DNA of 64,000 bases, from assembly GCF_008123515.1 (NCBI RefSeq), contig NZ_VSSR01000011.1, positions 205,106-269,105 on the forward strand, given 5' to 3'. The DNA comes from Bradyrhizobium cytisi. GTDB lineage: Bacteria; Pseudomonadota; Alphaproteobacteria; Rhizobiales; Xanthobacteraceae. The stretch's first letter is position 1, and the number at the start of each line of letters is the position of its first letter. A program made the position numbers and the translations under genes. Shown in pieces: positions 7,214-15,425 of this stretch. The notes below the pieces were generated by a model. That model was not told the DNA's origin. It searched no databases and saw nothing but the letters and a program-made list of their open reading frames with translations.

Positions 7214-8671
7214 CTAGCTTGGGATTGCCGCCTTCCTCCCACGCCCGAGCGCAAACTGCCCGACCGGCCCCTCGACATAAAATTCCAGCCCCGTCATTTT
7301 TGCGAACAGATCGATATTGCCGGTGCCGATGGCGCAGCCGCCGAGGCCCATGTCGGTGGCGGCCAGGTAGAACGTCTGGATCAGGCAGCCGACGTTTTTC
7401 AGGATCAGCGAATAGGCGATCGAAGAGTATTTCCAGGAGATCCGGCCGAAGCGCGCGGCGATCGTGATCAGGATCTGCGGCGGACCGGATGCTCCCATCG
7501 CAAATTCGGCGGCCATCGAAAGCGCCTGGAGTTGATTGGCGGAGGCGTCGATTGCGACCAGTGCGTGGCCGCCGGCGTCATAGTGATAAAGCCCGGGCGC
7601 AAGGCCCTCGCACTTCGAGACCGTCAGGTACAGCTCCAGCTCATAGGCGCTGCCTGCGCCCGGATACGGTCTCGAGCTGTAGGTGACCTCCGGGCCGCCG
7701 TCGACATCGGCGCCGCTCTTCCATTCCGACAGCACGCGGGCGGTGGCGTCGAGAAACCGCGCGAGCTCGGCGAGCGTGACGGGATGCTGATCGTCGAAAT
7801 CCCGTGTCGAGTGGCGCGCGCGTAGCAGTTTTGCGAAGGGCGACGCGGGCTCCGGCGTGGCGAATTTGCCGAGGGAGATTTTCTTGCCGCGCCAGGGCGG
7901 GCGCACGGCAGGCAGCGGCGGAATAGCCCCCGCATGCGCGTACGTGCCGCCAACCGGATTGGCGTGCCGGCCCTCCGTGCTCCGCGCGTGAAACACGAGG
8001 TCGTGGAAATCCCAGAGAGCGAGGTTGCTGTCGCCGTTTTCCAGGCGAAGGCCGTCTCCGTCTTTCGTGTCGCGCTTGATCAGCATCTCGCTGTCGAGCA
8101 GCAGTCCGAGCAGATCGAGGTTCAGGGAGGCCGTCTGCTTGCGAAGCTTGCTGATCATTTGCGGTTGCGACAGGGCAGCCAGCGTGGCGGCGATGGCGGG
8201 ATCGCAAATCCGGAACAGCGCGCCGGCGCGCGGCGATTCCAGCACCATCTCGTTGCCGCGCCGGCGCAAATAAGCATAGCGCGACAACACGATCGTATCG
8301 GCGCTCGATAGCTTGGCGCGTTGCGGCCAGTATCCGGCGATCTGGGGCTCGATGACCACCAGGTCTTGCGCGTCACGGGGAGAGAACAGGCGATAGTCGA
8401 GCAGCCCATGCTGCGCCAACCGCCGCACCAGAGCATGAAGCTGCCGCGCGAGGGTGCTCTTGCCGGCAAGGGAGGTGAGCGGCAGGCCGGCGGCCAGATG
8501 CCCCGCGCGCGCGATTGCCGCGGCGCTGAATTGTCCGAGGCTCACCGAATAATCGCCCGAGACCGCGGCAATGCTTCCGTCGGCCTGCATGTGAAGCGAG
8601 AAGCGGCCGTTCAGCCGGGCGGCGATGATGGGCGCGCTTGTCCTGCTCGGCTTTTTCCGGGGAACGCGCAA
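7214..8671 (-). CDS. SagB-type FMN-dependent dehydrogenase of the LAP/TOMM cluster
   Basis: This 485-residue protein belongs to the SagB/ThcOx group of the nitroreductase fold. The C-terminal half holds the flavin domain, opening with LLRARHSTRDFDDQHPVTLA and followed by YPGAGSAYELELYL and DMGLGGCAIGTG. The N-terminal 250 residues are the less conserved part found in SagB-type enzymes. In peptide clusters this enzyme oxidises azolines, formed from cysteine, serine or threonine, to aromatic azoles using FMN. It starts 12 bases after the YcaO gene stop, so both are probably on one mRNA. The product is inferred from family and context. Confidence 0.9.
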   Translation of the reverse strand: MRVPRKKPSRTSAPIIAARLNGRFSLHMQADGSIAAVSGDYSVSLGQFSAAAIARAGHLAAGLPLTSLAGKSTLARQLHALVRRLAQHGLLDYRLFSPRDAQDLVVIEPQIAGYWPQRAKLSSADTIVLSRYAYLRRRGNEMVLESPRAGALFRICDPAIAATLAALSQPQMISKLRKQTASLNLDLLGLLLDSEMLIKRDTKDGDGLRLENGDSNLALWDFHDLVFHARSTEGRHANPVGGTYAHAGAIPPLPAVRPPWRGKKISLGKFATPEPASPFAKLLRARHSTRDFDDQHPVTLAELARFLDATARVLSEWKSGADVDGGPEVTYSSRPYPGAGSAYELELYLTVSKCEGLAPGLYHYDAGGHALVAIDASANQLQALSMAAEFAMGASGPPQILITIAARFGRISWKYSSIAYSLILKNVGCLIQTFYLAATDMGLGGCAIGTGNIDLFAKMTGLEFYVEGPVGQFALGRGRKAAIPS

Positions 8672-8683
8672 CGAGACCAGCCT

Positions 8684-10924
8684 TCAGGTGTGTGGCAGGA
8701 ACGGAGTGAGCTCGCTTTCCAGCCGCGGGCGGTCCAGCAGCCCAAGCTTCACCGGGACGTCGTAAAGCCGGCCGGGCCCGAAGCGGCGATAGAAATGCCG
8801 CAGGCCCGGAACGAGCACCCTGACGACGGGGACCTCGACATCGGGCCGCGTCTGGTCGAGCACGAGAAAATCATATCCTGCGCGGCCCGCGATCTCCACG
8901 CAGGCATTGACCTGGTCGCGCGTGTTGTCGTGAACTGTGATCCCAGGCGCCGGCGGGAGCAGCGGATTGTCGCTGGGGGTCAGGAACGGATAATCGTCCA
9001 GCCGCAGCGGTGTGACACCGTCAAGCGACGGCTTCTCGCCGCTGCCGCCGCTCATCATCCCGATCGACATGAACTGGGTCAGCTCGGTAAGCGAACGCAG
9101 CAAGGCGATGCGGCGATCGAAATGCGAGCCGGACCCGAACTCGATGTTCTCGTGTCCGTTCTGCATCCAGTGCATGATCGCAACATAGGAGGGAATGCCG
9201 AGATCGCTGGTGATGTCGAGCACCCAGAGCCGGCGGCCCGCATCGGCAAACTGGCTCTGGAGATCCCGCACATAGGAATCCTCGAATTGCGAGAGATCGA
9301 GTTCGGCACGCTGCACGCGGTTGTACCACCAGATCGCGTACGCATCGCGTTCGACCAGTTCGAGGAAACCTTGAACGATGGCCTCCTCGCGGGTGTTGCC
9401 GGCAGCGCATCCGTTCGAATCGGTGTGGAAGCCGCCATAGAAGAAATACAAAAGACCGGTCGGAAGATATTTGAAACGCTTGTCGCGCAACGACCAGACC
9501 GGCGACCACTCGGTTCTGGTCGCGGGATCGAACGGCTCGGGAACCGGATGCGAATCGTCCGGCAGCGGGACATGCCGGTTTTGAAATTGCATATCGCTGA
9601 AGAACTGGACGTCGTTGGGAAGGAGCGCGTCACCGGGAGCGAAATCGGCAAAGCGGCGCGTCGTCCTGATCTCGTCGCCCTGGAAGATGCCGGAATAGCG
9701 CTCGATCGCCTCCATCAGTGCACTGGCCTCGCCCTGCTCGGCCGTGGAGCCCTTGCCGAAGCTGCCGCCGCTCAGGCCTGACCTGAGCTGGTCGACGTTC
9801 CAGGCCGGCGCAGAGAAATTGTGGTGCGCAAAAAAATTGGTGTTCATCGGCAGGTCGACCTCGATCCGCTCGAGCCGCGACACCACGCCGGTCAGCGGGC
9901 TGACGTGCTTGCGGAACCGCGCCACGGTCGCTCGCGACGTCACGGTGCGGTATCCGCCGCTGGTCATGACCAGCTTTCTGCCCTCGGCAAGCTCGATCGG
10001 CGCTGCTGTTCGTCGCGGATTCCTGAGCTTCCTGCTGCCGCAGGTCGCGCATTGCGGGCGCTTCGCGACGTAGTGCTTGGCGATGGCCGCCCCGGTCAAA
10101 TCGAAGCTTGCGATGTGATTGGTGAGATCGGTGCGAAATCCGGAGGCGATCGCCTTCGCGATTTCAATAGCAGCGAAATGGATCGCGGTCTCGCCCACGG
10201 TGTCGCTGACCAGCGGCGATATGGCGACCGCCTGCGCCGCTCCGCGGTCCAGAAATCCCTTGATCTCGCGATTGCGGATCATGCGATCATGCAGGCAGGT
10301 CCAGCAGGCGCTCTCGCCCGGCTTGAACACGGGCCCCACCAGCGGAAACGCGCCGGACGGCTGGACCAGCAGCCAGGGCGTCCCGTCGGCGACGCGTTCG
10401 CCGTTCAGTTCGGCGAGCTGCCGTTCGAGGTAGTCGTTCACCAGCGTGATGATGAGCCTGGGCGATCGCCTGGCGATGTGAACCCCGAGCTTGCCCAACG
10501 CCGCGCTCAGTTCGCCCGCGCCTTTGACGTCGATCGATTCGACCCGCACAGGCCAATTGCACAGGTTCTCTTCGGCGACCTCCGGAGGCAGGCCGAGGCT
10601 TGCCCAATAGCCATCAACGGCGCCTGCGTGCGATGCTCCGTTGACGCAGTAGCGGCGCTCCAGCAGCCGCCTGATTGCTTCCTCGATCCCGGTGACGGGA
10701 AAACTCTTCGAGAGCTGGCGGATGATCTCCGGCGCCGTCTTGCCGTTCTTTCCGATTGCGCTTGCCACGGCGCAATAGAGATCGCCGTGCAGGAAGAACT
10801 TGCGGTTCTCGGAATAGAGACAGACCGCATTGGGAGGAAGCAGATAGGCGGTGAAGTTTGGTGCGAATCGCAAAATGTCCTTGCGGGTCTGCTTCGCAGC
10901 GTTGCTCTTTCGCTTGACTGTCAT
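8684..10924 (-). CDS. Fused E1-like/YcaO cyclodehydratase (TOMM leader-binding and heterocyclase)
   Basis: This 746-residue protein joins two parts. Residues up to about 310 resemble the E1-ubiquitin-activating-like (SagC/TOMM) partner that binds the precursor leader, with a zinc-type cysteine pair CWTC at 207-210 and a second pair CATC at 292-295. Residues from about 330 form the YcaO domain, which uses ATP to cyclise cysteine, serine or threonine onto the preceding carbonyl. Acidic ATP/Mg-binding motifs are seen at KGSTAEQGEASALMEAIERY (391-410) and later at GNTREEAIVQGFLELVERDA. The C-terminus ends in proline (FLPHT), echoing the proline-rich tails of YcaO enzymes. It lies between the precursor and the dehydrogenase gene. 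Confidence 0.92.
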   Translation of the reverse strand: MTVKRKSNAAKQTRKDILRFAPNFTAYLLPPNAVCLYSENRKFFLHGDLYCAVASAIGKNGKTAPEIIRQLSKSFPVTGIEEAIRRLLERRYCVNGASHAGAVDGYWASLGLPPEVAEENLCNWPVRVESIDVKGAGELSAALGKLGVHIARRSPRLIITLVNDYLERQLAELNGERVADGTPWLLVQPSGAFPLVGPVFKPGESACWTCLHDRMIRNREIKGFLDRGAAQAVAISPLVSDTVGETAIHFAAIEIAKAIASGFRTDLTNHIASFDLTGAAIAKHYVAKRPQCATCGSRKLRNPRRTAAPIELAEGRKLVMTSGGYRTVTSRATVARFRKHVSPLTGVVSRLERIEVDLPMNTNFFAHHNFSAPAWNVDQLRSGLSGGSFGKGSTAEQGEASALMEAIERYSGIFQGDEIRTTRRFADFAPGDALLPNDVQFFSDMQFQNRHVPLPDDSHPVPEPFDPATRTEWSPVWSLRDKRFKYLPTGLLYFFYGGFHTDSNGCAAGNTREEAIVQGFLELVERDAYAIWWYNRVQRAELDLSQFEDSYVRDLQSQFADAGRRLWVLDITSDLGIPSYVAIMHWMQNGHENIEFGSGSHFDRRIALLRSLTELTQFMSIGMMSGGSGEKPSLDGVTPLRLDDYPFLTPSDNPLLPPAPGITVHDNTRDQVNACVEIAGRAGYDFLVLDQTRPDVEVPVVRVLVPGLRHFYRRFGPGRLYDVPVKLGLLDRPRLESELTPFLPHT

Positions 10925-11103
10925 CGGGTCAGCACGCGGATCCTGTTCCCGTCATGTCCGATTGCCGGCGCACGACGGAGCTTGAAGCGGCCCGACTTGT
11001 GCGCCGAATTCGACCGGCCTTCTTCGAACAAGTTGGAACACACTCGCTCGCCATCGGCAAGCTGAGGAGCCGGGCGAAACGAATCCTGTGGCGACAACAG
11101 CAA

Positions 11104-11135
11104 ATTGGCCGGGGTCGTTAGCGAACCCGGCCAAT
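11104..11135 (-). terminator. Hairpin terminator/attenuator after the precursor gene
   Basis: ATTGGCCGGG and CCCGGCCAAT form a perfect 10-bp stem around a 12-base loop. In the minus-strand direction it is followed by the T-rich stretch TTGCTGTTGT. It lies 43 bases after the precursor stop and 180 bases before the YcaO start, a position that would let the precursor be made in excess over the enzymes. Confidence 0.65.
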
Positions 11136-11177
11136 GAAATCGCGACCTGTCGATGTCCGGTCAAGAAGCGCCAGCGC

Positions 11178-11633
11178 CTAGCACCAGCGGCAGCGGCCCC
11201 ATGATGCGCAGCATCCTGTGCATGCCACCGGCGCAACAACGGCGCAGCCAATGCCAACGCCACAACCGACGCCGCAGCGACAGGCTCTGCAGCCTGCGCA
11301 GCCTCGGCAGCCACCGCAACCTCTGCAACCACCGCATCCTCTGCAGCCGCCGCATCCGCGCGCAAGCAGCACGCCGCTGAGAGTCTTCTCGTCACTAGCG
11401 AGATGGAAGGTGGCGAGATTGACGTCGGCGAGCTCTTCCTCGCTGAGCGCAGAGAACTGGCCAGGCGAAAAATTCACTCGTTGTTGAGGCTCGTCCGCCG
11501 GCACTGCGGACGCCATCGCGCTTCCCGCCATCGAAAAGGTCAGTCCGGCAAATCCGAGCGCCGGTACTGCAGCTTTGGTCATTCGCTTCTTTTTCGAAGC
11601 TTGCTTCGCTCGCTGCACGGCTGCATCCTCCAT
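11178..11633 (-). CDS. Cysteine-rich precursor peptide of a putative linear azol(in)e-containing peptide
   Basis: This 151-residue protein is the likely substrate of the neighbouring cyclodehydratase and dehydrogenase. Residues 1-92 form a leader: a lysine-rich start, a hydrophobic signal-like stretch at about 20-42 ending AMASA, then an acidic helix-like segment, ALSEEELADVNLATFHLASD (62-81). The core from about residue 93 has 17 cysteines; nine fall exactly every third residue (94 to 118) in GGC/RGC units, and the rest lie in glycine-rich sequence to a final cysteine at 151. Repeated Cys-Xaa-Xaa cores are known from Bacillus heterocycloanthracin-type precursors. The ATG at 11633 has no clear ribosome-binding site; ATG at 11582 is an alternative. 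Confidence 0.85.
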   Translation of the reverse strand: MEDAAVQRAKQASKKKRMTKAAVPALGFAGLTFSMAGSAMASAVPADEPQQRVNFSPGQFSALSEEELADVNLATFHLASDEKTLSGVLLARGCGGCRGCGGCRGCGGCRGCAGCRACRCGVGCGVGIGCAVVAPVACTGCCASWGRCRWC

Positions 11634-11659
11634 GGTCGGAAGAACGATCTTCTACAATC

Positions 11660-11688
11660 ATCCTACGCCGAGCAATCAAAGCGGGCAA
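11660..11688 (-). promoter_or_regulatory. Possible sigma-70-type promoter of the precursor gene
   Basis: On the minus strand TTGCCC (11683-11688) and TAGGAT (11660-11665) are separated by 17 bases, about 27 bases before the precursor ATG. Each hexamer matches the consensus at four of six positions. This is a plausible but unproven promoter. Confidence 0.3.
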
Positions 11689-11848
11689 GATTCGCGTGAA
11701 CACGAAATGTAATGGCGCTGGTTCAGATTGCATTCATCTTCATGAATGGCATTGCCACAAATTCCTGTCCAAATTCCCTATCGATGACACGGGCTGCGGC
11801 GCATGATGCAGTGCGCAACCGTCTGTCCGCGCGAACGGGGACACTAGC

Positions 11849-12718
11849 TTGGTCGTTCAACTCGGACGCTTTGTTTGGCATGAGCTTCTGACGACGGATA
11901 TGCCGTCGGCGGCTGCTTTTTACGCCGGGGTGGTCGGCTGGGCTGTGAAAGATGTGTCGAGCCCGGAACTGGCTTACACGCTACTGGCTGCAGGCGACGC
12001 TCCGGTCGTCGGGCTGATGGATCTCCCCGAAGAAGGGGTGCGAATGGGAGCAACACCGAGATGGCTCGGCTACGTCGCCGTCGATGACATGGATGCGCGG
12101 GTCGCGCAGATCCGCCGGCTTGGAGGCGCGATCCTCGTCGCGCCGACCGACAGCAACATCGGCCGCATTGCGGTGGTCGCCGATCCGCAAGGAGCGACGT
12201 TTGCGCTGGTCACCGGGCCGACATATGGCCAATCGCAACAGAACGGGTTGGACCAGCCCGGGCGCGTGGGCTGGCACGAGTTGCTGGCTGAAGACCGAAG
12301 CAAGGTCTTTCCGTTTTACGGCAAGCTTCTCGGCTGGCAACAGGCCTCCACTGAGGCCGACCCGGCAAGCGTGTACGAATTGTTTTCGGCGGCCGGGCAG
12401 ACGATCGGCGGCATGCTCACCAAGCTTCCGAGCGTACCGCAGGCGTGTTGGCTTCATTACTTCAATGTCGACGACGTCGGGGTGGCGGCCCGGCGGGTCG
12501 ATGCCGGCGGGGGCCGGGTTCTTCAGGAGCCGATCGAGTTGCCCGATGGTTGCTGGATCGTGCGATGTGTCGATCCCCAGGGCGCCCTGTTTGCACTGCA
12601 GGGGGCGTGGGATCAAAAGGGCATCGCGCGATCCTCCGCCCCGGAGGTCACCTGGTCCGCCAAATGGGGTGACATTGCTTCACAGGGCCGGATGGTGCTT
12701 CACAAGACGAAGCGCTAG
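11849..12718 (+). CDS. Two-domain VOC (glyoxalase/bleomycin-resistance fold) protein
   Basis: This 289-residue protein contains two vicinal-oxygen-chelate modules at about residues 7-125 and 140-255. Each opens with a WHELL-type motif (FVWHELLTTDMPSAAAFYAG and GRVGWHELLAEDRSKVFPFY) and ends with DPQGA(T/L)FAL, as in the hydroxylase/glyoxalase-like family. The function could be metal-dependent dioxygenation, isomerisation or ligand binding; no substrate can be named. The start is TTG at 11849, since the first ATG in frame (M18) would cut into the first domain, and GGGGA precedes it. It is divergent from the LAP precursor. Confidence 0.85.
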   Translation: MVVQLGRFVWHELLTTDMPSAAAFYAGVVGWAVKDVSSPELAYTLLAAGDAPVVGLMDLPEEGVRMGATPRWLGYVAVDDMDARVAQIRRLGGAILVAPTDSNIGRIAVVADPQGATFALVTGPTYGQSQQNGLDQPGRVGWHELLAEDRSKVFPFYGKLLGWQQASTEADPASVYELFSAAGQTIGGMLTKLPSVPQACWLHYFNVDDVGVAARRVDAGGGRVLQEPIELPDGCWIVRCVDPQGALFALQGAWDQKGIARSSAPEVTWSAKWGDIASQGRMVLHKTKR

Positions 12719-12871
12719 GACGAGACGCTTCATCGACCTGGTTGTTTCAGGCGCACTTGGCGGGACCGGAGCCCTGCTTTTCGGATCGCGCCCGCTTCCT
12801 GGCACTCCGCTTGCTCAGCCAGGGCCAAAGCCAGGCCTCAACTGGGGGGCCGTTTCAGGTTGAGGCAAGCG

Positions 12872-13120
12872 ATGCAGGAAGTGTCCCGTTCTGGTGCAGC
12901 TGGAGAGCTCCGGCTTGATGCGTTGATCGCCGATTTGTGGTGGCGTGTCCGGCTGCTCAACACCGACATTCTCGAGGAAGAGGCCCGGGTCGGGGTGTTC
13001 GACGCGCAGCAGCCGACCTATCCGCAGCGCGCGGCGAACCTACGCGCGCGCCGCGACAATCTGGTCTTGACGATCGGCATGCTCGAGCAGCGCGCCAAAT
13101 CGACGTCCGAAGCGGCTTGA
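12872..13120 (+). CDS. Small uncharacterised protein (82 residues)
   Basis: I do not recognise this protein. It is a helical-looking soluble sequence with LIADLWWRVRLLNTDILEEE in the first half and DAQQPTYPQRAANLRARRDN in the second, and no membrane segment. ATG at 12872 is chosen over TTG at 12860 because GAGG precedes it at normal distance. The gene is convergent with the LuxR-type regulator gene, 8 bases away. Confidence 0.65.
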   Translation: MQEVSRSGAAGELRLDALIADLWWRVRLLNTDILEEEARVGVFDAQQPTYPQRAANLRARRDNLVLTIGMLEQRAKSTSEAA

Positions 13121-13128
13121 GAGCCGCC

Positions 13129-14271
13129 TCATACCGGAAATATCAGTGATCTCGCGAGCCTGACCAGGTCGACCTGGCGGCGGCAACCTGTCTTTTCGAA
13201 CACATGAAGCAAATGGCTCTTCACGGTGGCGACGGACACGCCGAGCAGTCCTGAGATCGCGTCGCGGGTATGGCCCTCGCAGATGAGCTCGAAGATGCGA
13301 ATCTCGGCTGGCGTCAAATCGTAGAGCTGGTTGAGAGCGACGTGAGACATCTGCGGCGGTCCGGAGGCTGACGCCACGAACAGGGCGGCGGCAGCGCGCT
13401 GGATCAGGCCGGCGCGCATGTGACCGCGTCGCAGCGGCAGAACGTGGATGACGAGCGGGTCGCCGCTTCCGCGAAGGATCGGGATGCCAATGCCCTTCTG
13501 GCCAAGTGCCGCCTCGTCCTTCGCGGCCTGCACGATGGCCGATTGCAATGAAGTGGTCGTCGTCGCCGACTGAACCGCGATGCGGCCATGTCGCGTCAAG
13601 ATCGGATCGCCGGCCGCGAGCATCGCGGTAGCGACGGCGTTGGTGTGAACGATCTGCGACTCCTCGTCCACCAGGACGACACCGACCGTCAGGGTCTCCA
13701 CGGTCTCGGAGAATGCCGCGGCTTCGACCGTCTTCATGTCGAACAGATTGCTGATGGTCACGGCGCGGCGGATGTGAGGTGCGAGCAAGCGTAATCCGTT
13801 GAGCTGCGCATCGTCGATGGCGCCGGCGGACTCGTGCTGGCTGAAGATCGCGTTGCCGACCATCGTCCCGTCGCGCACGAGGCCGACCGCGACGGCGTCG
13901 AACAGGCCCTTGGGCATGGCCCATTCACGATAATAGCGATTGCCGGAAATGATGTCCTGCCGGACGGCCTGGGATTGAACGATGGGTTCTCCGAGCGGGT
14001 ATTGTTGAATGCGCTCGGCGCCGCCCCAGAGTTCGATGATGTCGGGCCCGTAGCCGATCGCATTCTGAGACATCTGGGTCAGGTCGGACCCGGCGACGGC
14101 ATTGACGACGGCCTTCATGTTGGTGAGGCTGGCCACCGAGAGCGCGCCGGTGGCGAAGCCGAACTCGGTGCATACCTCCTCCAGAACTCCGGCCCACCGT
14201 TCAGGTGCGATCACACAGTCATAGACAGCACCGATGAGATCCGAGAATTTCTCGACTGAAACCCGCTGCAT
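13129..14271 (-). CDS. LuxR-type helix-turn-helix transcriptional regulator
   Basis: This 380-residue regulator ends with a LuxR/GerE DNA-binding domain in its last 65 residues: LTPAEIRIFELICEGHTRDA, then LLGVSVATVKSHLLHVFEKT. The N-terminal 300 residues look like a sensory region with a PAS-like segment around TVGVVLVDEESQIVHTNAVA. No receiver-domain aspartate pattern is seen, so it is probably a one-component regulator rather than a two-component response regulator. The effector and targets are unknown. It begins after an empty stretch of about 470 bases. Confidence 0.9.
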   Translation of the reverse strand: MQRVSVEKFSDLIGAVYDCVIAPERWAGVLEEVCTEFGFATGALSVASLTNMKAVVNAVAGSDLTQMSQNAIGYGPDIIELWGGAERIQQYPLGEPIVQSQAVRQDIISGNRYYREWAMPKGLFDAVAVGLVRDGTMVGNAIFSQHESAGAIDDAQLNGLRLLAPHIRRAVTISNLFDMKTVEAAAFSETVETLTVGVVLVDEESQIVHTNAVATAMLAAGDPILTRHGRIAVQSATTTTSLQSAIVQAAKDEAALGQKGIGIPILRGSGDPLVIHVLPLRRGHMRAGLIQRAAAALFVASASGPPQMSHVALNQLYDLTPAEIRIFELICEGHTRDAISGLLGVSVATVKSHLLHVFEKTGCRRQVDLVRLARSLIFPV

Positions 14272-14743
14272 TCCAAACTACTCACTTGAATATCACCGGC
14301 GTCAAAATCACCGACGTCGCTTGAAAATCGCTCCCGAGCCGATCGATCCGCCAATGGCGAATGTCACAGCCCGTTCGCTCATGGTCTTACCACCGCGATT
14401 CCGCGGCGCAAAAGGGGTACTCCGAGCACAAACTCTTGTGACGCCATTTGGCCGGATGCCGTGGCTTTCGTGAATGCCGGGAGATCTGCGCTCGACGGCG
14501 GAGATCCTATCCTCGGTCTGTGGGATGTCCTGAGTAAAACTTCGGCAGATGTCGCGCTGCGTATGCAGACTAAATCGAGTTGCAGCAGTGGATGATGCAA
14601 AAGTCCTTCCTGAAGATGCCATTGAATGATGGCGGGCAAATGACTCAAGGGCTCGCAACGCGCAGGTCCCCTTCCGGTTCCATTCCGCTCGATTCACGCC
14701 GCCCTTGTGCTATTGCTGCTCCGCGCAACGATGCGAGGTTTCC
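14272..14743. other. Gene-poor interval, 472 bases
   Basis: No convincing gene is seen. On the minus strand 14308-14382 could encode a 24-residue peptide (starting MSERAVTFAIGG, ending KRRR) with a GGTGG upstream, but nothing else supports it. The stretch should contain the promoters of the LuxR-type regulator leftward and of the beta-barrel protein rightward. Confidence 0.4.
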
Positions 14744-15403
14744 ATGCTCCCCATTCCCGCCGACATTTTCACCGAGCCCGAGGACGTCTCGTCCGACAGC
14801 CTTGCCAATCTCGGGCCGCTCCGCCGGCTCGCCGGCACCTGGCAGGCGGACAAGGGCATCGATATCAATCCGAAGGCGGAGGGGCCGGAGCGGCGGACCT
14901 TCATCGAGCATATCCGGATGGACCCGATCGATCCGCAGGCCAACGGGCCACAGCTGTTCTACGGGCTGCGCTATCACATTCACATCAACACGCCCGAGGA
15001 AGACATCACCTTCCACGACCAGGTCGGCTACTGGCTCTGGGAGCCCGCGACCGGGTTGATCATGCAGACGCTTGCGATCCCGCGCGGGCAGGTGCTGCTG
15101 GCCTCCGGCCAGGCCAAGCCGGATGATAAAAAGATCTCCGTCACAGCGAAGCGCGGCGACACCGCTTACGGGATCTGCTCGACCGACTTCCTGGAACAAG
15201 CCTTCCGCACCGATAGTTACCGCTGCGACATCAGCTTCAACGACGATGGTAGCTGGAGCTACGAGATCCAGACCGAGTTGTTCGTCCGCGGGGCGCCGTT
15301 CGACCATCATGATAGTAATACGCTTCTGCTGGTCGCACCGCCAAAACTCAATCCGCTCGCGGTGATCGTGAACAATCGCGCCAAGGATGGTAAGCCGGCC
15401 TGA
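14744..15403 (+). CDS. FABP/nitrobindin-like beta-barrel protein
   Basis: This 219-residue cytoplasmic protein resembles the heme-binding beta-barrel (DUF1794, fatty-acid-binding-protein-like) family. LGPLRRLAGTWQADKG near residue 25 is the typical opening strand, and the rest alternates short strands (YGLRYHIHI, DQVGYWLWEP, GQVLLASGQA). Related proteins bind heme or small ligands. No catalytic motif is evident. ATG at 14744 follows GAGG. It is the first of three genes in one direction with the RibD-like reductase and the amine oxidase. Confidence 0.75.
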   Translation: MLPIPADIFTEPEDVSSDSLANLGPLRRLAGTWQADKGIDINPKAEGPERRTFIEHIRMDPIDPQANGPQLFYGLRYHIHINTPEEDITFHDQVGYWLWEPATGLIMQTLAIPRGQVLLASGQAKPDDKKISVTAKRGDTAYGICSTDFLEQAFRTDSYRCDISFNDDGSWSYEIQTELFVRGAPFDHHDSNTLLLVAPPKLNPLAVIVNNRAKDGKPA

Positions 15404-15425
15404 CGAGCGGGCACGGAGAATTTGT

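Noticed and set aside
11270..11350. CRISPR-like array suggested by the short repeats in this region
   Set aside because: The repeat is an in-frame 18-base coding repeat without spacers of constant length and differing sequence.
11218..11380. Plus-strand reading frames rich in glutamine, proline and histidine over the precursor core
   Set aside because: They are the reverse reading of the cysteine repeat and not separate genes; the minus-strand reading has a leader, repeat core and matching cluster context.
14308..14382. Possible 24-residue peptide on the minus strand
   Set aside because: There is only a weak ribosome-binding site and no homology I can recall; it is noted in the interval entry but not called as a gene.
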